DNA of 64,000 nucleotides from Salinibacterium sp. UTAS2018 (GTDB lineage: Bacteria; Actinomycetota; Actinomycetes; Actinomycetales; Microbacteriaceae), in NCBI RefSeq assembly GCF_004118935.1, contig NZ_CP035375.1, positions 1,240,001-1,304,000 of the forward strand, read 5' to 3'. The position numbers were made by a program, and so were the translations under genes. How positions within the stretch are numbered: the first letter of the stretch is position 1; every line of letters begins with the position of its first letter. Under the pieces are notes generated by a model that searched no databases, was not told the origin of the DNA, and worked only from the letters and a program-made list of their open reading frames with translations. Shown here in pieces: positions 1 to 8,980 of this stretch.

Positions 1-668
1 TTGATGAACGAAATCTTGGTCGCCAAGAACGCGTTAGCCGCAACCTTGACGAGTTCTGCGGTCGCGAAGTCGGTGACGAGACGCGGGATGTCTTGGGCCA
101 GCACCGAGGCATAAACCTCGTCGAGCATGGCCACCGCGTGGTCATCGCCCGCGCGTACGCCGTACACGAGACGATCAGGGCTGATGGTGTCTTTTACGGC
201 GTAACCTTCCCGCAAAAATTCGGGATTCCAGGCCAGATGGGCTCCCACGGCTTCGATCTGAGCGGCTAAGCGCTCAGCCGTGCCGACGGGAACAGTTGAC
301 TTTCCGACCACGACGTCGCCGGGGGCCAGATGGGGAATTATCGCGTCGAAGGCAGCATCGACGAAACGCAGATCGGCCGCGTTCGAGCCCTCTTGTTGCG
401 GTGTGCCGACAGCGATGAAATGCACGGTGGCGTCGTGGGCGCTGGTGAGATCAGTAGTGAACTCGAGCGTTCCGGCAGCCAAGGTTTCCTCGAGCAGTTC
501 TGGCAATCCCGGCTCGTAGAACGGAGCGTGAGCTGAGGCTAATAAGTCGACTTTCGCCTGATCGACGTCGATGCCCACCACGTCATGCCCAAGCTTCGCC
601 AGTGACGATGCGTGGACGGCACCCAAGTATCCGCAACCAATAACTGAAATCTTCACGCTGCGCACCAT
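1..668 (-). CDS. ugd: UDP-glucose 6-dehydrogenase, N-terminal part (runs off left edge)
   Basis: Oxidises UDP-glucose to UDP-glucuronate with two NAD+, feeding cell-surface polysaccharide synthesis in the cytoplasm. The reverse strand reads a Rossmann start (ISVIGCGYLGAVHASSLAKLGH) followed by VGIDVD, GLPELL, AVGTPQ, KSTVPVGTAERL and WNPEFLREGYAV, which is the normal order of the UDP-glucose/GDP-mannose dehydrogenase NAD domain, then the start of the central helical domain (ELVKVAANAFLATKISFI). Only about 222 codons are in the window; the catalytic Cys and the C-terminal UDP domain are missing because the window ends. ATG at 668 is used; in-frame GTG codons at 665 and 656 are alternatives. 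A GalU for UDP-glucose supply is encoded at 18.6-19.5 kb. Confidence 0.9.
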   Translation of the reverse strand, partial: MVRSVKISVIGCGYLGAVHASSLAKLGHDVVGIDVDQAKVDLLASAHAPFYEPGLPELLEETLAAGTLEFTTDLTSAHDATVHFIAVGTPQQEGSNAADLRFVDAAFDAIIPHLAPGDVVVGKSTVPVGTAERLAAQIEAVGAHLAWNPEFLREGYAVKDTISPDRLVYGVRAGDDHAVAMLDEVYASVLAQDIPRLVTDFATAELVKVAANAFLATKISFI

Positions 669-740
669 ACCTGATGGGGGTTGCCAACAGGCATCTATCC
701 CCAAGCGCGGCGATCCCGCCTTAGAAAGCGGCGTGCGCCT

Positions 741-1280
741 TTAGCGCGTTCCCCAGACCGTGGTCTCGTCTGACGGATGCTCTTCTTCGCGTTGACGACG
801 CATCGACACCACGTTCTGGTTGTTCTCCATGAGGTCATGCAGAGCAGCCTGCGTAAGTGCAACAGAAGGTATATCGCGCAGCACGACCGGGTACTCGTGA
901 CCGGCGTTGATCAACAGGTCACCGCTGCCGAACATCCGCTGAATCCATGTTTGGCGAACCGTGACGTCGTAACCTCGGCTGTGAAGAAGCTCTTGACGCA
1001 CCCGCACGAAGACGCCGCTGGAGAGCACAACGCGGCGGGTAGTGATCGTGTAGTTTCTTGCCAGCCAGCTGAAGAATGGCAAAAACCAGGCGACGACGAT
1101 CAGCAGCAGCCCCACCGCGAGTAGGGCTAGATTCTGCCAGTTTTCGGGAAAGCTGCCGAAGAAGTAACCAAGCGCAGCCGCAGTCACGATGAGAACAATG
1201 CCGGGAAGGATTAGCACCCGGGCATGGGAGCGCACGCGAGCAACGATGGCTTCGCGTTGAACGCTCATCTCATGGGGCAT
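741..1280 (-). CDS. PH-domain membrane protein (bPH2-like)
   Basis: A 179-residue protein with two adjacent transmembrane helices (about residues 22-42 and 50-70) followed by a bacterial PH-like (bPH2/YdbS-type) domain. The domain begins NYTITTRRVVLSSGVF and continues with a beta-rich segment ending near residue 145. Such proteins are usual next to birA in actinobacteria; their role is not established. It lies 3 bp downstream of birA on the same strand, so the two probably share a transcript. ATG at 1280 is shown; an internal Met at 1268 is an equally good start. Confidence 0.75.
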   Translation of the reverse strand: MPHEMSVQREAIVARVRSHARVLILPGIVLIVTAAALGYFFGSFPENWQNLALLAVGLLLIVVAWFLPFFSWLARNYTITTRRVVLSSGVFVRVRQELLHSRGYDVTVRQTWIQRMFGSGDLLINAGHEYPVVLRDIPSVALTQAALHDLMENNQNVVSMRRQREEEHPSDETTVWGTR

Positions 1281-1283
1281 AGA

Positions 1284-2060
1284 TCATTCATACCGTAGGT
1301 GAGTGACGTCGCCCGCCGCGACGTGCTGCAACGAGCCGTTCGCATCATCCCGGACGACGAGCTGGCCCTGGTCGTCGACGGTTTCGGCCGTGCCGAAAAT
1401 ACGCTTACCTCCCGGCAATTCGACCCGAACGCGCCGACCAATGGTGCCGCACTCGGCCCGCACAGCATCCGCGATACCGCTGCGCACAGCATCGAGACCG
1501 CCAGCGACAAATTGGTCTACGAGAGCGACGAGTTCGGTCAGATAACGGCTGAGCGCATCGTCGAACTCGGGCTGCACTCCCTCGAGCAGCAGCGATGTTG
1601 ACACGGATGTCGGCAGTTCGTCACGTTCAATTGTGAGGTTCAATCCCGCCCCGACGATCACTCCGGTGCCGCCCGCCACAAGTTCCGAGAGCAGCCCCGA
1701 CACCTTGAGGCCCTCGATCTGAACGTCGTTGGGCCATTTGAGAGTGACCGCGCGATCGCTCACCAGAGCGCGCACGGCACGGGCCATCGCTAGACCGCCG
1801 ATCAGCGGCATCCACGACAGTGCCTCGACGGACGCGTGGGGCGGAGCTACCAGCACAGACACCGCAAAGGTTTTACCCGCGGGCGCTACCCATTCCCGCC
1901 CGAGACGGCCGCGCCCCGCCGTTTGATTGGCGGTGACGAGCGCAGCCAAGTGGCGAGTCTCGCCCCGGGCCGCACGCGCAAGCAGCTCCTGGTTCGTCGA
2001 GCCAACTTCATCGATCTGCTCGAGAAGGGGAACAACGGCGGTACTGAGTGGCAGGTCCAT
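1284..2060 (-). CDS. birA: Biotin--[acetyl-CoA carboxylase] ligase
   Basis: Activates biotin with ATP and attaches it to the biotin-carboxyl-carrier lysine of acyl-CoA carboxylase. Visible motifs are the GSTN substrate loop near residue 21, the biotin/ATP loop GRGRLGREW near residue 49, KWPNDV near residue 108, and a small C-terminal SH3-like domain (GKRIFGTAETVDDQGQLVV). At 258 residues it lacks an N-terminal HTH, so it is a monofunctional class I BirA, not a repressor. It is divergent from the carboxylase beta subunit across 126 bp, matching the common actinobacterial birA-accD arrangement; its substrate is probably the biotin domain of the alpha subunit at 9.7-11.5 kb. Confidence 0.93.
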   Translation of the reverse strand: MDLPLSTAVVPLLEQIDEVGSTNQELLARAARGETRHLAALVTANQTAGRGRLGREWVAPAGKTFAVSVLVAPPHASVEALSWMPLIGGLAMARAVRALVSDRAVTLKWPNDVQIEGLKVSGLLSELVAGGTGVIVGAGLNLTIERDELPTSVSTSLLLEGVQPEFDDALSRYLTELVALVDQFVAGGLDAVRSGIADAVRAECGTIGRRVRVELPGGKRIFGTAETVDDQGQLVVRDDANGSLQHVAAGDVTHLRYE

Positions 2061-2186
2061 CGCTTCAGCGTAGAGCTCTTCGACCCCGCGCCCACGATGC
2101 TTTTAGTGTTTCCTCAATGAATCGGCCCGCAAACTTGTGGGTTCCGCCAACCACACAAGCACCGGATGGGTGGGTAAAGTGACACA

Positions 2187-3785
2187 GTGACCGAAGACAA
2201 CTCGACTCCAGACATGTTCACGACCGCCGGCAGGATCGCCGATCTCAAGAACCGCTATCACGAAGCCGTGACCGCCAGCGGTGACGCGGCCATCGAAAAG
2301 CAGCACGCTAAGGGCAAGATGACGGCCCGCGAGCGCATCGAGCAGTTGCTCGACCACGGCTCGTTTGTAGAGCTCGACGAGTTCGTTCGTCACCGCACGC
2401 ACGCGTTCGGGATGGAAAAGAAGCGCCCGTATGGCGACGCTGTGGTCACCGGTGTTGGCACCATCCACGGTCGCCAGGTCGCCGTGTATGCCCAAGACTT
2501 CACCATCTTCGGTGGCTCGCTCGGTGAGGTTGCCGGCGAAAAGATCATCAAGGTCATGGACCACGCCATGAAGACCGGCGTTCCCATCATCGGAATGCTC
2601 GACTCCGGCGGCGCTCGCATTCAGGAGGGCGTTGTAGCTCTCGGCAAGTACGGCGAGATTTTCCGTCGCAACACTCAGGCATCGGGTGTCATCCCGCAAA
2701 TCTCCATCATCATGGGCCCGGCTGCCGGTGGCGCCGTCTACTCCCCCGCGCTCACCGATTTCGTGATCATGGTCGACAAGACCAGCCAAATGTTCGTGAC
2801 CGGCCCCGATGTCATCAAAACCGTCACCGGTGAAGACGTCGGCATGGAAGAGCTCGGCGGCGCGCTCACCCACAACAAGGTGTCGGGTGTTGCCCACTAC
2901 CTCGCTAGTGATGAAGCGGATGCTCTCGACTACGCCCGCACCCTCGTGGGCTTCCTGCCCGACAACAATATGTCGGATGCTCCCATCTACGAGAGCGAAG
3001 TTGAGTTGGAGATCACGGATGAGGATCGCAAGCTCAACGCGATCATCCCCGACAGCCCCAACCAGCCCTATGACGTGAAGACGATCATCGAGCACATTGT
3101 CGATAACGGCGACTTCCTTGAGACGCAGCCGCTGTTTGCTCCCAACATCGTGGTCGGTTTCGGTCGCGTTGAGGGCCGCTCGGTCGGCATCGTCGCCAAC
3201 CAACCACAGGCCATGGCCGGAACCCTCAACATCGAGGCCGGGGAAAAGGCTTCACGTTTCGTTCGTTTCTGTGATGCCTTCAGCATTCCGATCCTGACCC
3301 TGGTGGATGTTCCCGGTTACCTTCCCGGCACCGACCAGGAGTGGACCGGCGTTATTCGCCGTGGCGCCAAGCTGCTCTACGCGTACGCCGAGGCAACTGT
3401 GCCTCTTGTCACTGTTATTACTCGTAAGGCCTACGGCGGGGCGTACATCGTTATGGGCTCCAAGCAATTGGGCGCAGACCTCAACTACGCGTGGCCGACC
3501 GCTGAGATCGCCGTCATGGGTGGCCAGGGTGCGGTCAACATCCTGTACCGCGGTGAAATCAAAGCCGCAGAGGCCGCTGGTGAGGATGTCGCTGCCGTGC
3601 GCACGCGCCTCGCGAACGAGTACACCTACAACGTTGCCAGCCCGTTCCTCGCTGCTGAGCGTGGCGAGCTCGATGGCGTTATCGAGCCTGCCGCCACTCG
3701 CGTGCAGGTCGTCAAGGCACTGCGTGCGCTTCGCACGAAGCGCGCAAGCGTGCCGCCCAAGAAGCACGGAAACATTCCACTGTGA
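2187..3785 (+). CDS. Acyl-CoA carboxylase beta subunit (carboxyltransferase)
   Basis: Transfers CO2 from carboxybiotin to acetyl- or propionyl-CoA, giving malonyl- or methylmalonyl-CoA for fatty-acid synthesis. The 532-residue length and two crotonase-like halves are typical of actinobacterial AccD/PccB. Motifs include [11 protein letters not shown] (about residue 138) and [11 protein letters not shown] (about 177), which form the oxyanion site with [10 protein letters not shown] (about 415). The residue after GGAY is Ile. In Streptomyces coelicolor that position separates AccB (Ile, accepts acetyl- and propionyl-CoA) from PccB (Asp, propionyl-CoA), so a broader substrate range is inferred. 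Start is GTG at 2187. The stop overlaps the epsilon subunit start by 4 nt, implying translational coupling. Confidence 0.93.
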   Translation: MTEDNSTPDMFTTAGRIADLKNRYHEAVTASGDAAIEKQHAKGKMTARERIEQLLDHGSFVELDEFVRHRTHAFGMEKKRPYGDAVVTGVGTIHGRQVAVYAQDFTIFGGSLGEVAGEKIIKVMDHAMKTGVPIIGMLDSGGARIQEGVVALGKYGEIFRRNTQASGVIPQISIIMGPAAGGAVYSPALTDFVIMVDKTSQMFVTGPDVIKTVTGEDVGMEELGGALTHNKVSGVAHYLASDEADALDYARTLVGFLPDNNMSDAPIYESEVELEITDEDRKLNAIIPDSPNQPYDVKTIIEHIVDNGDFLETQPLFAPNIVVGFGRVEGRSVGIVANQPQAMAGTLNIEAGEKASRFVRFCDAFSIPILTLVDVPGYLPGTDQEWTGVIRRGAKLLYAYAEATVPLVTVITRKAYGGAYIVMGSKQLGADLNYAWPTAEIAVMGGQGAVNILYRGEIKAAEAAGEDVAAVRTRLANEYTYNVASPFLAAERGELDGVIEPAATRVQVVKALRALRTKRASVPPKKHGNIPL

Positions 3786-4018
3786 CCGGCAAAAATGCTC
3801 AGGATGAGCCGGCCGACATCCGCATCGTCTCTCGCAATGTCACGCCCGAAGAAGCAGCAGCGGTTACCGCTGTTGTTCGTGCTGCCCTTCTGGAGTCAGC
3901 AGAGCTTGCCGGAGCGGATGATGTGGCTCCCGTGTCGGCGTGGGCGCGCAGTCAGCGCCCCATTCGTGAGCCGCTTCATCCGGGCCCCGGGGCATGGAAC
4001 GCGAGCGCTCGGCGCTAG
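3782..4018 (+). CDS. Acyl-CoA carboxylase epsilon subunit
   Basis: A 78-residue small subunit that in actinobacteria stabilises and stimulates the beta-alpha carboxylase complex. It shows the usual pattern: a short charged N terminus, [20 protein letters not shown] (a helix that packs on the beta subunit), then [21 protein letters not shown], the conserved WARSxRxxRxPLxPGPGAW-like tail. It starts with a GTG overlapping the beta-subunit stop (GTGA), so translation is coupled. Small size and low sequence constraint in the middle are normal for the family. Confidence 0.88.
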   Translation: MTGKNAQDEPADIRIVSRNVTPEEAAAVTAVVRAALLESAELAGADDVAPVSAWARSQRPIREPLHPGPGAWNASARR

Positions 4019-4259
4019 CACAAGGGTGCTCGAGGCTCGATGACGGTGGTTTTCCTAGGTGTTTCGTCTAAAACCTGTGGTTTCGAAGTCGTACCCCATT
4101 CGCGGGGTTCGGATTTAGTTGCAAAGCGGGCAATTCGGGTCAATTCACACCTTGAATGCGTAAATTGTCCCCCGAGAGTCCCCCTAAAAACCGACTTTGT
4201 TAGTTGTTTGAGTGGTGCAGAATATTAACTGCTAGGTGAATCTCCATAGGAGTTACACC
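4019..4259. other. Non-coding gap downstream of the epsilon subunit
   Basis: Relatively AT-rich compared with its neighbours and without a convincing reading frame. A 62-codon frame at 4040-4228 has no Shine-Dalgarno sequence, no recognisable motif and atypical codons, so it is not called. No clear terminator was seen here; transcription from the carboxylase operon may end in the hairpin block that follows. Confidence 0.4.
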
Positions 4260-4566
4260 GCCAAAGATTGGCCGACTAGGGTAAGCGGGCCAATTCTTTG
4301 GGGGCGGATCAGGACGATATTCGGGTTATCGTCCTGATCCGGGTTCTAGCGAAGGGTCGGAGAAGTGCTTCTTATAGCCACTCCGGCCCTTCCGCCGTTA
4401 ACGGCGGAGTTCGCGCTAGGCAGCCCCGGCGGGTTGCGCAGCAATTGCGGCCGGCGGGCCGCGTAACGCCGCGAGGGCTGCTTTCAGGCCCCGCTGGTGC
4501 GCCACAGCGGGATTGGCGGGCGCATAAAAGCCGAGAGGCCCTTACAAGCATGCCTGGGGCTTGAGA
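4260..4566. ncRNA. Hairpin-rich block, candidate structured RNA (unidentified)
   Basis: Between convergent genes lies about 300 bp with at least seven good stems: 4263-4273 with 4288-4299; a perfect 13-bp stem 4306-4318 with 4328-4340 (9-nt loop); nested CTAGCG 4346-4351 with 4414-4419 enclosing 4354-4362 with 4381-4389 and the perfect hairpin 4392-4407; GCAGCCC 4420-4426 with 4475-4481 enclosing GCGGCC 4447-4452 with 4457-4462; and 4490-4496 with 4505-4511. Nesting and a G-U pair inside a long stem look like a folded RNA rather than a simple terminator. I could not match it to RNase P, tmRNA, SRP or 6S RNA signatures. Strand is undecided. A multi-part bidirectional terminator or a palindromic repeat element are alternatives. 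Confidence 0.45.
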
Positions 4567-4571
4567 GACGC

Positions 4572-5621
4572 CTAGGCGCTGACGGTATCGACGCGCGGAA
4601 TCTCCAGCCAGATGTCAACGACGTCTTCTTCGAGAGAGTCTTGGCCCAGCGCGCTTGATTCACCATCGCCGGCGCTGTGCAGTCCCACGACGGTGATCGC
4701 GACATCCGAGCCCTCGGGTACTGTGCGTGCAATCACCTTGTCGGCACTCGTCGATTGAATCGCCTGAGCGAGTCGATTGAGCACTCGATCGAGATCGTCG
4801 TCAGAGAGATCGTCGATACCACCCTCGTCAAGCAACGTAACGGTCGCACCACGACGTCGCGCGATCATGACTTGGTCTCGCACAGCATTATTGAGCAGCT
4901 TACGACCGCGGATCTCATCGCGAATCGCACCCTCAAGGTTCAGACACTCGCGTCGCTCTGCATCCGAGAGATCGCCGTCCGTCTCGCGAATTCGTTCCAG
5001 CATCTCGAGAGCCATAGTTCCGGTTTGCTCCAACCTGAACTGACGCTCGTGCACGTGAGCATCCTGCGCCGCTTGCCAGTCCGTCGCTTCCTGCTCCGCC
5101 AAGATGAACCGCTGCGCGTCTTTGGATGCCTTAGCCAAGCCGCTGCTGAGCACGTGCGACACCGCTACCCAGGATGCGCTGCCGACGATTCCGAGGCTAA
5201 ACAATCCTGCCGGGCCCACTGGCCCCAAGCTGAACGTATGCGCGACGAGGAACCCGATCCCCAGCCATGCAAAAGTATGACGACCCCGGGTCGAGGTGAT
5301 GGTGAGGAGCGTTCCGCTGGCCGCGACGTACCACGTCGCGTAGCCCGTGCCACCCTCGCGAGTGAAGTCGAGTTCGTTTGCGACCAACAGCGAGATGGCC
5401 ACCACGGTGGCGAAGTTGAACGTCGCCATCCACACGGGCATGCGCAGGGGGCCCCAAGGGAGCAAGCTCACGATGGTGGCGACGCCATAGAGAACCATGG
5501 CGATATAGATCGGTCCAGGGCGATTCGGGATATCGATCGTGTAGTTGGCCAACACGATGTGGTACGCCGAGAAGAGCGCGGCCAAGCCGACGATCAGATA
5601 GCGGGGAACTCCGATGTTCAC
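4572..5621 (-). CDS. Membrane protein with degenerate kinase-like C terminus
   Basis: A 349-residue protein with about six N-terminal membrane helices (residues 5-165), a coiled-coil/dimerisation-like helix (about 185-235), and a C-terminal region with the pattern LEGAIRDEIRGRKL...ARRRGATVTLLD...DIWLEIP. That pattern resembles the tail of NarL-type kinase ATPase domains, but the N box Asn and the DxGxG motif are absent. Its start overlaps the stop of the neighbouring histidine kinase by 4 nt (ATGA), so it belongs to the same operon as the response regulator and kinase. I infer a pseudokinase partner that modulates the sensor; no family name is certain. Confidence 0.65.
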   Translation of the reverse strand: MNIGVPRYLIVGLAALFSAYHIVLANYTIDIPNRPGPIYIAMVLYGVATIVSLLPWGPLRMPVWMATFNFATVVAISLLVANELDFTREGGTGYATWYVAASGTLLTITSTRGRHTFAWLGIGFLVAHTFSLGPVGPAGLFSLGIVGSASWVAVSHVLSSGLAKASKDAQRFILAEQEATDWQAAQDAHVHERQFRLEQTGTMALEMLERIRETDGDLSDAERRECLNLEGAIRDEIRGRKLLNNAVRDQVMIARRRGATVTLLDEGGIDDLSDDDLDRVLNRLAQAIQSTSADKVIARTVPEGSDVAITVVGLHSAGDGESSALGQDSLEEDVVDIWLEIPRVDTVSA

Positions 5622-6943
5622 AGCGTTCCCTCCCGCTCAGCCGAGGCGGCTGTCGGTGCGGACTCAGCTGCCGCAGTTGCGGCAGCTTCAGGCCTAGCTC
5701 GCATCGAGACCTCGTCGCTGAGATTGCCATGAGGCCACTGGATACAGATCTGCGTTCCCGCTCCTGGGATGGAGGCGATAGCGGTGCGCCCACCGGCGTT
5801 TGCCACGCGCTCCACTATCGACACGCGCACGCCGAGTCGCTCGTGAGGTACTCGATCGAGGTCGAAGCCGGCACCGGTGTCTGTAATGACCACTTCTATG
5901 CCGTTTCCCTCAAGACCTCGTACTTCGCAGCTGCGCATTACATCGGAGCCGCCCGCATGCTGGAGGCTGTTCATCATCGCCTGGACGGCAGCAGAATGAA
6001 CTGCTTCAGCGGCGGCAGCCGGCAAGGATCGCGCACCGACGCTCCGAACGGCACACGTGAAGTTTGAGGCAAGCAACTCAGCCGAGGTGACTACACGGTG
6101 AGCGAGGTCGGTGGCCTGAACAGTAGAGATGTCATCGGGCGAGGTCGCCGCCGCTTCACGCAAGTGACCAATTGCGTTTCCTGCCATGACCGCGGAAAGT
6201 CGTTGGGCATCCGGCGAATAGGCGCGGGCGGCCGAAATAAAGGTGGTCAGCACGCTGTCGTGCACGATCGAGTCGACCTGAACTCGCTCTACCTCGGTGG
6301 CATGTTGGCGCACAGCATTGCCGTAACGCCGCAGTGCCGTTGCTTGAGCGTTGTCGACGTTGGTCGCTGCCTGTCGAAGCATCGTGACGATGATCATGAT
6401 GGCGCTGCCCAAAATGAGCGCGTAGACGGCCTCGAGCATGGCGAGCTGCCACGGCGCGCTGCCACCAACCGGCAAGGTGCGCACGATCAGGTACACCAGA
6501 GGCGCGGCAAAGAGATAAACGGTCGCCACGATGCGGCCAAAGGCGATCGCTGCCATCGCTGTTGCAACGGTGAGGAGGTAGTTCAGCCAATGAATGCCGC
6601 TGAATACTTCGGCGCCGGGGATCACCGTAAACGGCCAGCTGATCAGCGCCAAGAAGTAGACCACGGCGAACGTTCCGTGCATCGCTCGCACGGCGCGGTT
6701 GGTGAACGACGCGACGACGACAACGATGAGAAGCCCAAAGAGGGCAGGGACAACGCTCAGCAACCACCATGGCTGAGCCTCGGCCGTTTGACCCAGCAGC
6801 CACGGCACGGTTTGCGCGCCGAAAACGACGCCGATCACCGCGACCGAACGCGAGATTACCCGTTCAACCTGCTTTCGGCTGATCGGATTTCGCGGCTGCT
6901 TCGCCGTGGGCGCCGGCCGCGCCGTCGCGAGGCTAGCGGCCAT
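5618..6943 (-). CDS. NarL-type sensor histidine kinase
   Basis: A 441-residue membrane sensor kinase. About six hydrophobic segments occupy residues 30-190. The dimerisation helix has the phospho-acceptor sequence QVDSIVHDSVLTTFISAA, followed by a HATPase_c domain with NSLQHAGG (N box) and ITDTGAGFDLDRVP (G1). The signal is unknown. It partners the LuxR-type response regulator upstream, whose stop overlaps this start by 11 nt. ATG at 6943 is chosen because it overlaps the regulator only slightly and precedes the first conserved residues; longer frames up to 7039 would run through the regulator's HTH. Confidence 0.82.
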   Translation of the reverse strand: MAASLATARPAPTAKQPRNPISRKQVERVISRSVAVIGVVFGAQTVPWLLGQTAEAQPWWLLSVVPALFGLLIVVVVASFTNRAVRAMHGTFAVVYFLALISWPFTVIPGAEVFSGIHWLNYLLTVATAMAAIAFGRIVATVYLFAAPLVYLIVRTLPVGGSAPWQLAMLEAVYALILGSAIMIIVTMLRQAATNVDNAQATALRRYGNAVRQHATEVERVQVDSIVHDSVLTTFISAARAYSPDAQRLSAVMAGNAIGHLREAAATSPDDISTVQATDLAHRVVTSAELLASNFTCAVRSVGARSLPAAAAEAVHSAAVQAMMNSLQHAGGSDVMRSCEVRGLEGNGIEVVITDTGAGFDLDRVPHERLGVRVSIVERVANAGGRTAIASIPGAGTQICIQWPHGNLSDEVSMRARPEAAATAAAESAPTAASAEREGTL

Positions 6944-7643
6944 CGCCGCCTTCAGAGTCCAAGCCGGGCAAGATACCGTCTTCGACGGCACGACGAAGCA
7001 GGTCCACCTTGGTCGGCGCCGGACGCCCAACCTCGACATACTTCACGCGAATGCGGTCGAGGTACTCGCGAGCCGTGGAATACCCAATACCCAACTGCTG
7101 CGCCGCGAGCTTGAGCGGCAGGCCCGAAGCGTAGAGGTGAAGAATTTCGCGTTCGCGGCGCCCGAGCTGTGCTTTGGAGAAGTCGCGGTCGGCGTCAATC
7201 GCGGTCGCCCACTCAAGGTTATTGAGGACCTCGCCGCGCGCCACAGTTGCCGCAGCAGCCAGAACGGTCTTCGTGGCAGATGACTTCGGAATAACCCCGG
7301 CGGCTCCGGCTGCGAGCGCTTCACGCACGCTAGCGACGCGGTCAGCAATGCTGTGCACGAGAACCGCGGACCCCGTGGCTTGTACGTTCTTCACGTTGTC
7401 GGTGACGGTCGAGCCGTCGCCGAGCGACAGGTCAAGCACAACAACGTCGACTTCGCGTCCGTTGAGACCTTCAACCAGCTCTTTCACGGTCGCCGCGGCG
7501 AGAACGAAGTCGTAGCCAGAGTCAATGAACGCCGCTTTGAGCCCCAAGCGCACTGACTCGTGGTCATCTACTACCGCAACGGCAATATTCTGATTGGCGC
7601 TCTGATCGGGCGTCTCTGTCCCGGCGGGTTCTGTCTGGGCCAT
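6933..7643 (-). CDS. NarL/LuxR-family response regulator
   Basis: A 236-residue cytoplasmic transcription regulator. Receiver domain: acidic pair VVDD (about residues 24-27), phospho-acceptor Asp in VVVLDLSLGDG, and the conserved Lys in GVIPKSS. C-terminal LuxR HTH: LGRREREILHLYASGLPLKLAAQQLGI with dimerising YSTAREYLDRIRVKY. ATG at 7643 has a strong AGGAGG 8 nt upstream. It leads an operon with the histidine kinase and a degenerate kinase-like membrane protein, so it is probably phosphorylated by that kinase; targets are unknown. Confidence 0.87.
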   Translation of the reverse strand: MAQTEPAGTETPDQSANQNIAVAVVDDHESVRLGLKAAFIDSGYDFVLAAATVKELVEGLNGREVDVVVLDLSLGDGSTVTDNVKNVQATGSAVLVHSIADRVASVREALAAGAAGVIPKSSATKTVLAAAATVARGEVLNNLEWATAIDADRDFSKAQLGRREREILHLYASGLPLKLAAQQLGIGYSTAREYLDRIRVKYVEVGRPAPTKVDLLRRAVEDGILPGLDSEGGDGR

Positions 7644-7726
7644 GGGGCGTCCTCCTGAGTTTCTGTGCCCTATCGTAGCGGCGATAGAGCGCGATCATGG
7701 TGCTTTAGTTCACTCAACACGGCTAC

Positions 7727-8959
7727 TTAGCGGCGTGTGAACGTTCCCACAGCTTCAACGTGGTGGGTGTGGGGGAAGAGATCGAAAGCGCGAACGCTCG
7801 AGAGCTCGTAGCCGCGCTCCGCAAAGAAGGCAACATCCCGAGCGAACGCCACCGGGTCACAGGCAACGTAAACGACCTGGGCAGGCTGAGCGCGAGCCAC
7901 CAGATTCACCACTTCACGACCAGCACCCGAACGCGGGGGGTCGAGAATGATGGTGGCCTTCTCAAGGCGAGTGCGTTCAGCGGCCGTCGCTTCCTTCAAG
8001 TGCTGGCGAAGCCAGTGGTCGACGCGACCGGTTTCGGCGTGAGCACCCAACCATTCCGACAGGTTGTGCGCGGCGTGGTCAGTGGCAGCGGACTCGGCTT
8101 CAACCGAGGTGATCTTGGTTGCGGGGCCGAACTTGTCACCCACGGCCGCGGCGAACAGGCCAACGCCACCATAGAGATCCAAGTTGGATGCCGCGGGGTC
8201 GAAGAGTTCGGGATCAATAGCGTCTTGCACCGCCGAGGTCAGCACTTGGGCGGCGCCATGGTGAACCTGCCAGAACCCGGAATCGAGCAGCGTGAATTCG
8301 CGCTCTCCGACGGTTTCAGTGATGACCTGAGGCTTCTGCTTTCCCATGATGAGGCGCACTCCGCCGCTGCTGGGGTTGAGCACGTCAACGCGATCGAAAC
8401 CCGAAAAGTTCTGATCGAGCGGTGCACCATTCGAAAGCTCGGCAGTGGCGAGCGGCAGATCGGCGACCGAGATAACGCGGTGTGACCGAGCCGCGAACGG
8501 ACCAACGTTTCCGTGTTCGTCAACATGCAGGCTGACGCGAGTGCGCCATCCGAGTCCCTGGCGTTCGTCGTCGCCGGGAACCGCTTCAACGACCGGCGCG
8601 AGCGTGACCTTGGCCATACGCTCAAGCGACTCGCTGAGGATCTGAGCCTTGAGCTCGCGTTGGTGGCTGAGCTCAATGTGGCCGAACTCGGCTCCGCCAG
8701 CACGGTTGTCGGGATCGCGATCAACGCTCGCCGCCGACCAGACGTGCTCTTGGCGGTGCTCACTCGGCGTGACAACCTTTACGGTCTCCGCACGCCAGAA
8801 CGACTTCTTTTTGTCGTCGGTAATGCGCGCGAGCACCCGCTCTCCCGGGATCGCGTCGGAGACGAACACGACACGGCCGTCGTACCGCGCCACACTGACA
8901 CCCCCGTGCGCAATGTTGGTAACGTCTACTTCGATCATTTTGCCCAGCAATTCACCCAT
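7727..8959 (-). CDS. TRAM-domain class I SAM RNA methyltransferase (RumA/TrmA family)
   Basis: A 410-residue tRNA/rRNA m5U-type methyltransferase. An N-terminal TRAM domain (residues 1-60: IEVDVTNIAHGGVSVARYDGRVVFV) binds RNA. The SAM domain has DLYGGVGLFAAAVGDKFG, and the catalytic end shows ILDPPRSGAG and VYVACDPVAFARD, where the Cys is the nucleophile, with final FDLFPHTHHVEAV. The four cysteines of the RumA 4Fe-4S site are not visible, as is usual in actinobacterial members. The modified position cannot be told from sequence. It is divergent from the maf gene by only 21 bp. Confidence 0.87.
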   Translation of the reverse strand: MGELLGKMIEVDVTNIAHGGVSVARYDGRVVFVSDAIPGERVLARITDDKKKSFWRAETVKVVTPSEHRQEHVWSAASVDRDPDNRAGGAEFGHIELSHQRELKAQILSESLERMAKVTLAPVVEAVPGDDERQGLGWRTRVSLHVDEHGNVGPFAARSHRVISVADLPLATAELSNGAPLDQNFSGFDRVDVLNPSSGGVRLIMGKQKPQVITETVGEREFTLLDSGFWQVHHGAAQVLTSAVQDAIDPELFDPAASNLDLYGGVGLFAAAVGDKFGPATKITSVEAESAATDHAAHNLSEWLGAHAETGRVDHWLRQHLKEATAAERTRLEKATIILDPPRSGAGREVVNLVARAQPAQVVYVACDPVAFARDVAFFAERGYELSSVRAFDLFPHTHHVEAVGTFTRR

Positions 8960-8980
8960 CCCTTGAGCATAGGAGCCTTT

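Noticed and set aside
2103..3203. Long open frame on the minus strand opposite the carboxylase beta subunit
   Set aside because: Codon use is a reflection of the well-supported plus-strand gene; no domain or ribosome site.
4298..4564. 88-codon frame in the hairpin-rich block
   Set aside because: Sequence is dominated by stems; no ribosome site; better explained as structured RNA.
4260..4566. RNase P RNA, tmRNA or SRP RNA
   Set aside because: None of the universally conserved blocks was found on either strand.
4677..5732. 351-codon plus-strand frame
   Set aside because: Antisense to the kinase-operon membrane protein; no motif.
6098..7114. Plus-strand frame of 338 codons
   Set aside because: Antisense to the sensor kinase and regulator, which carry all family motifs.
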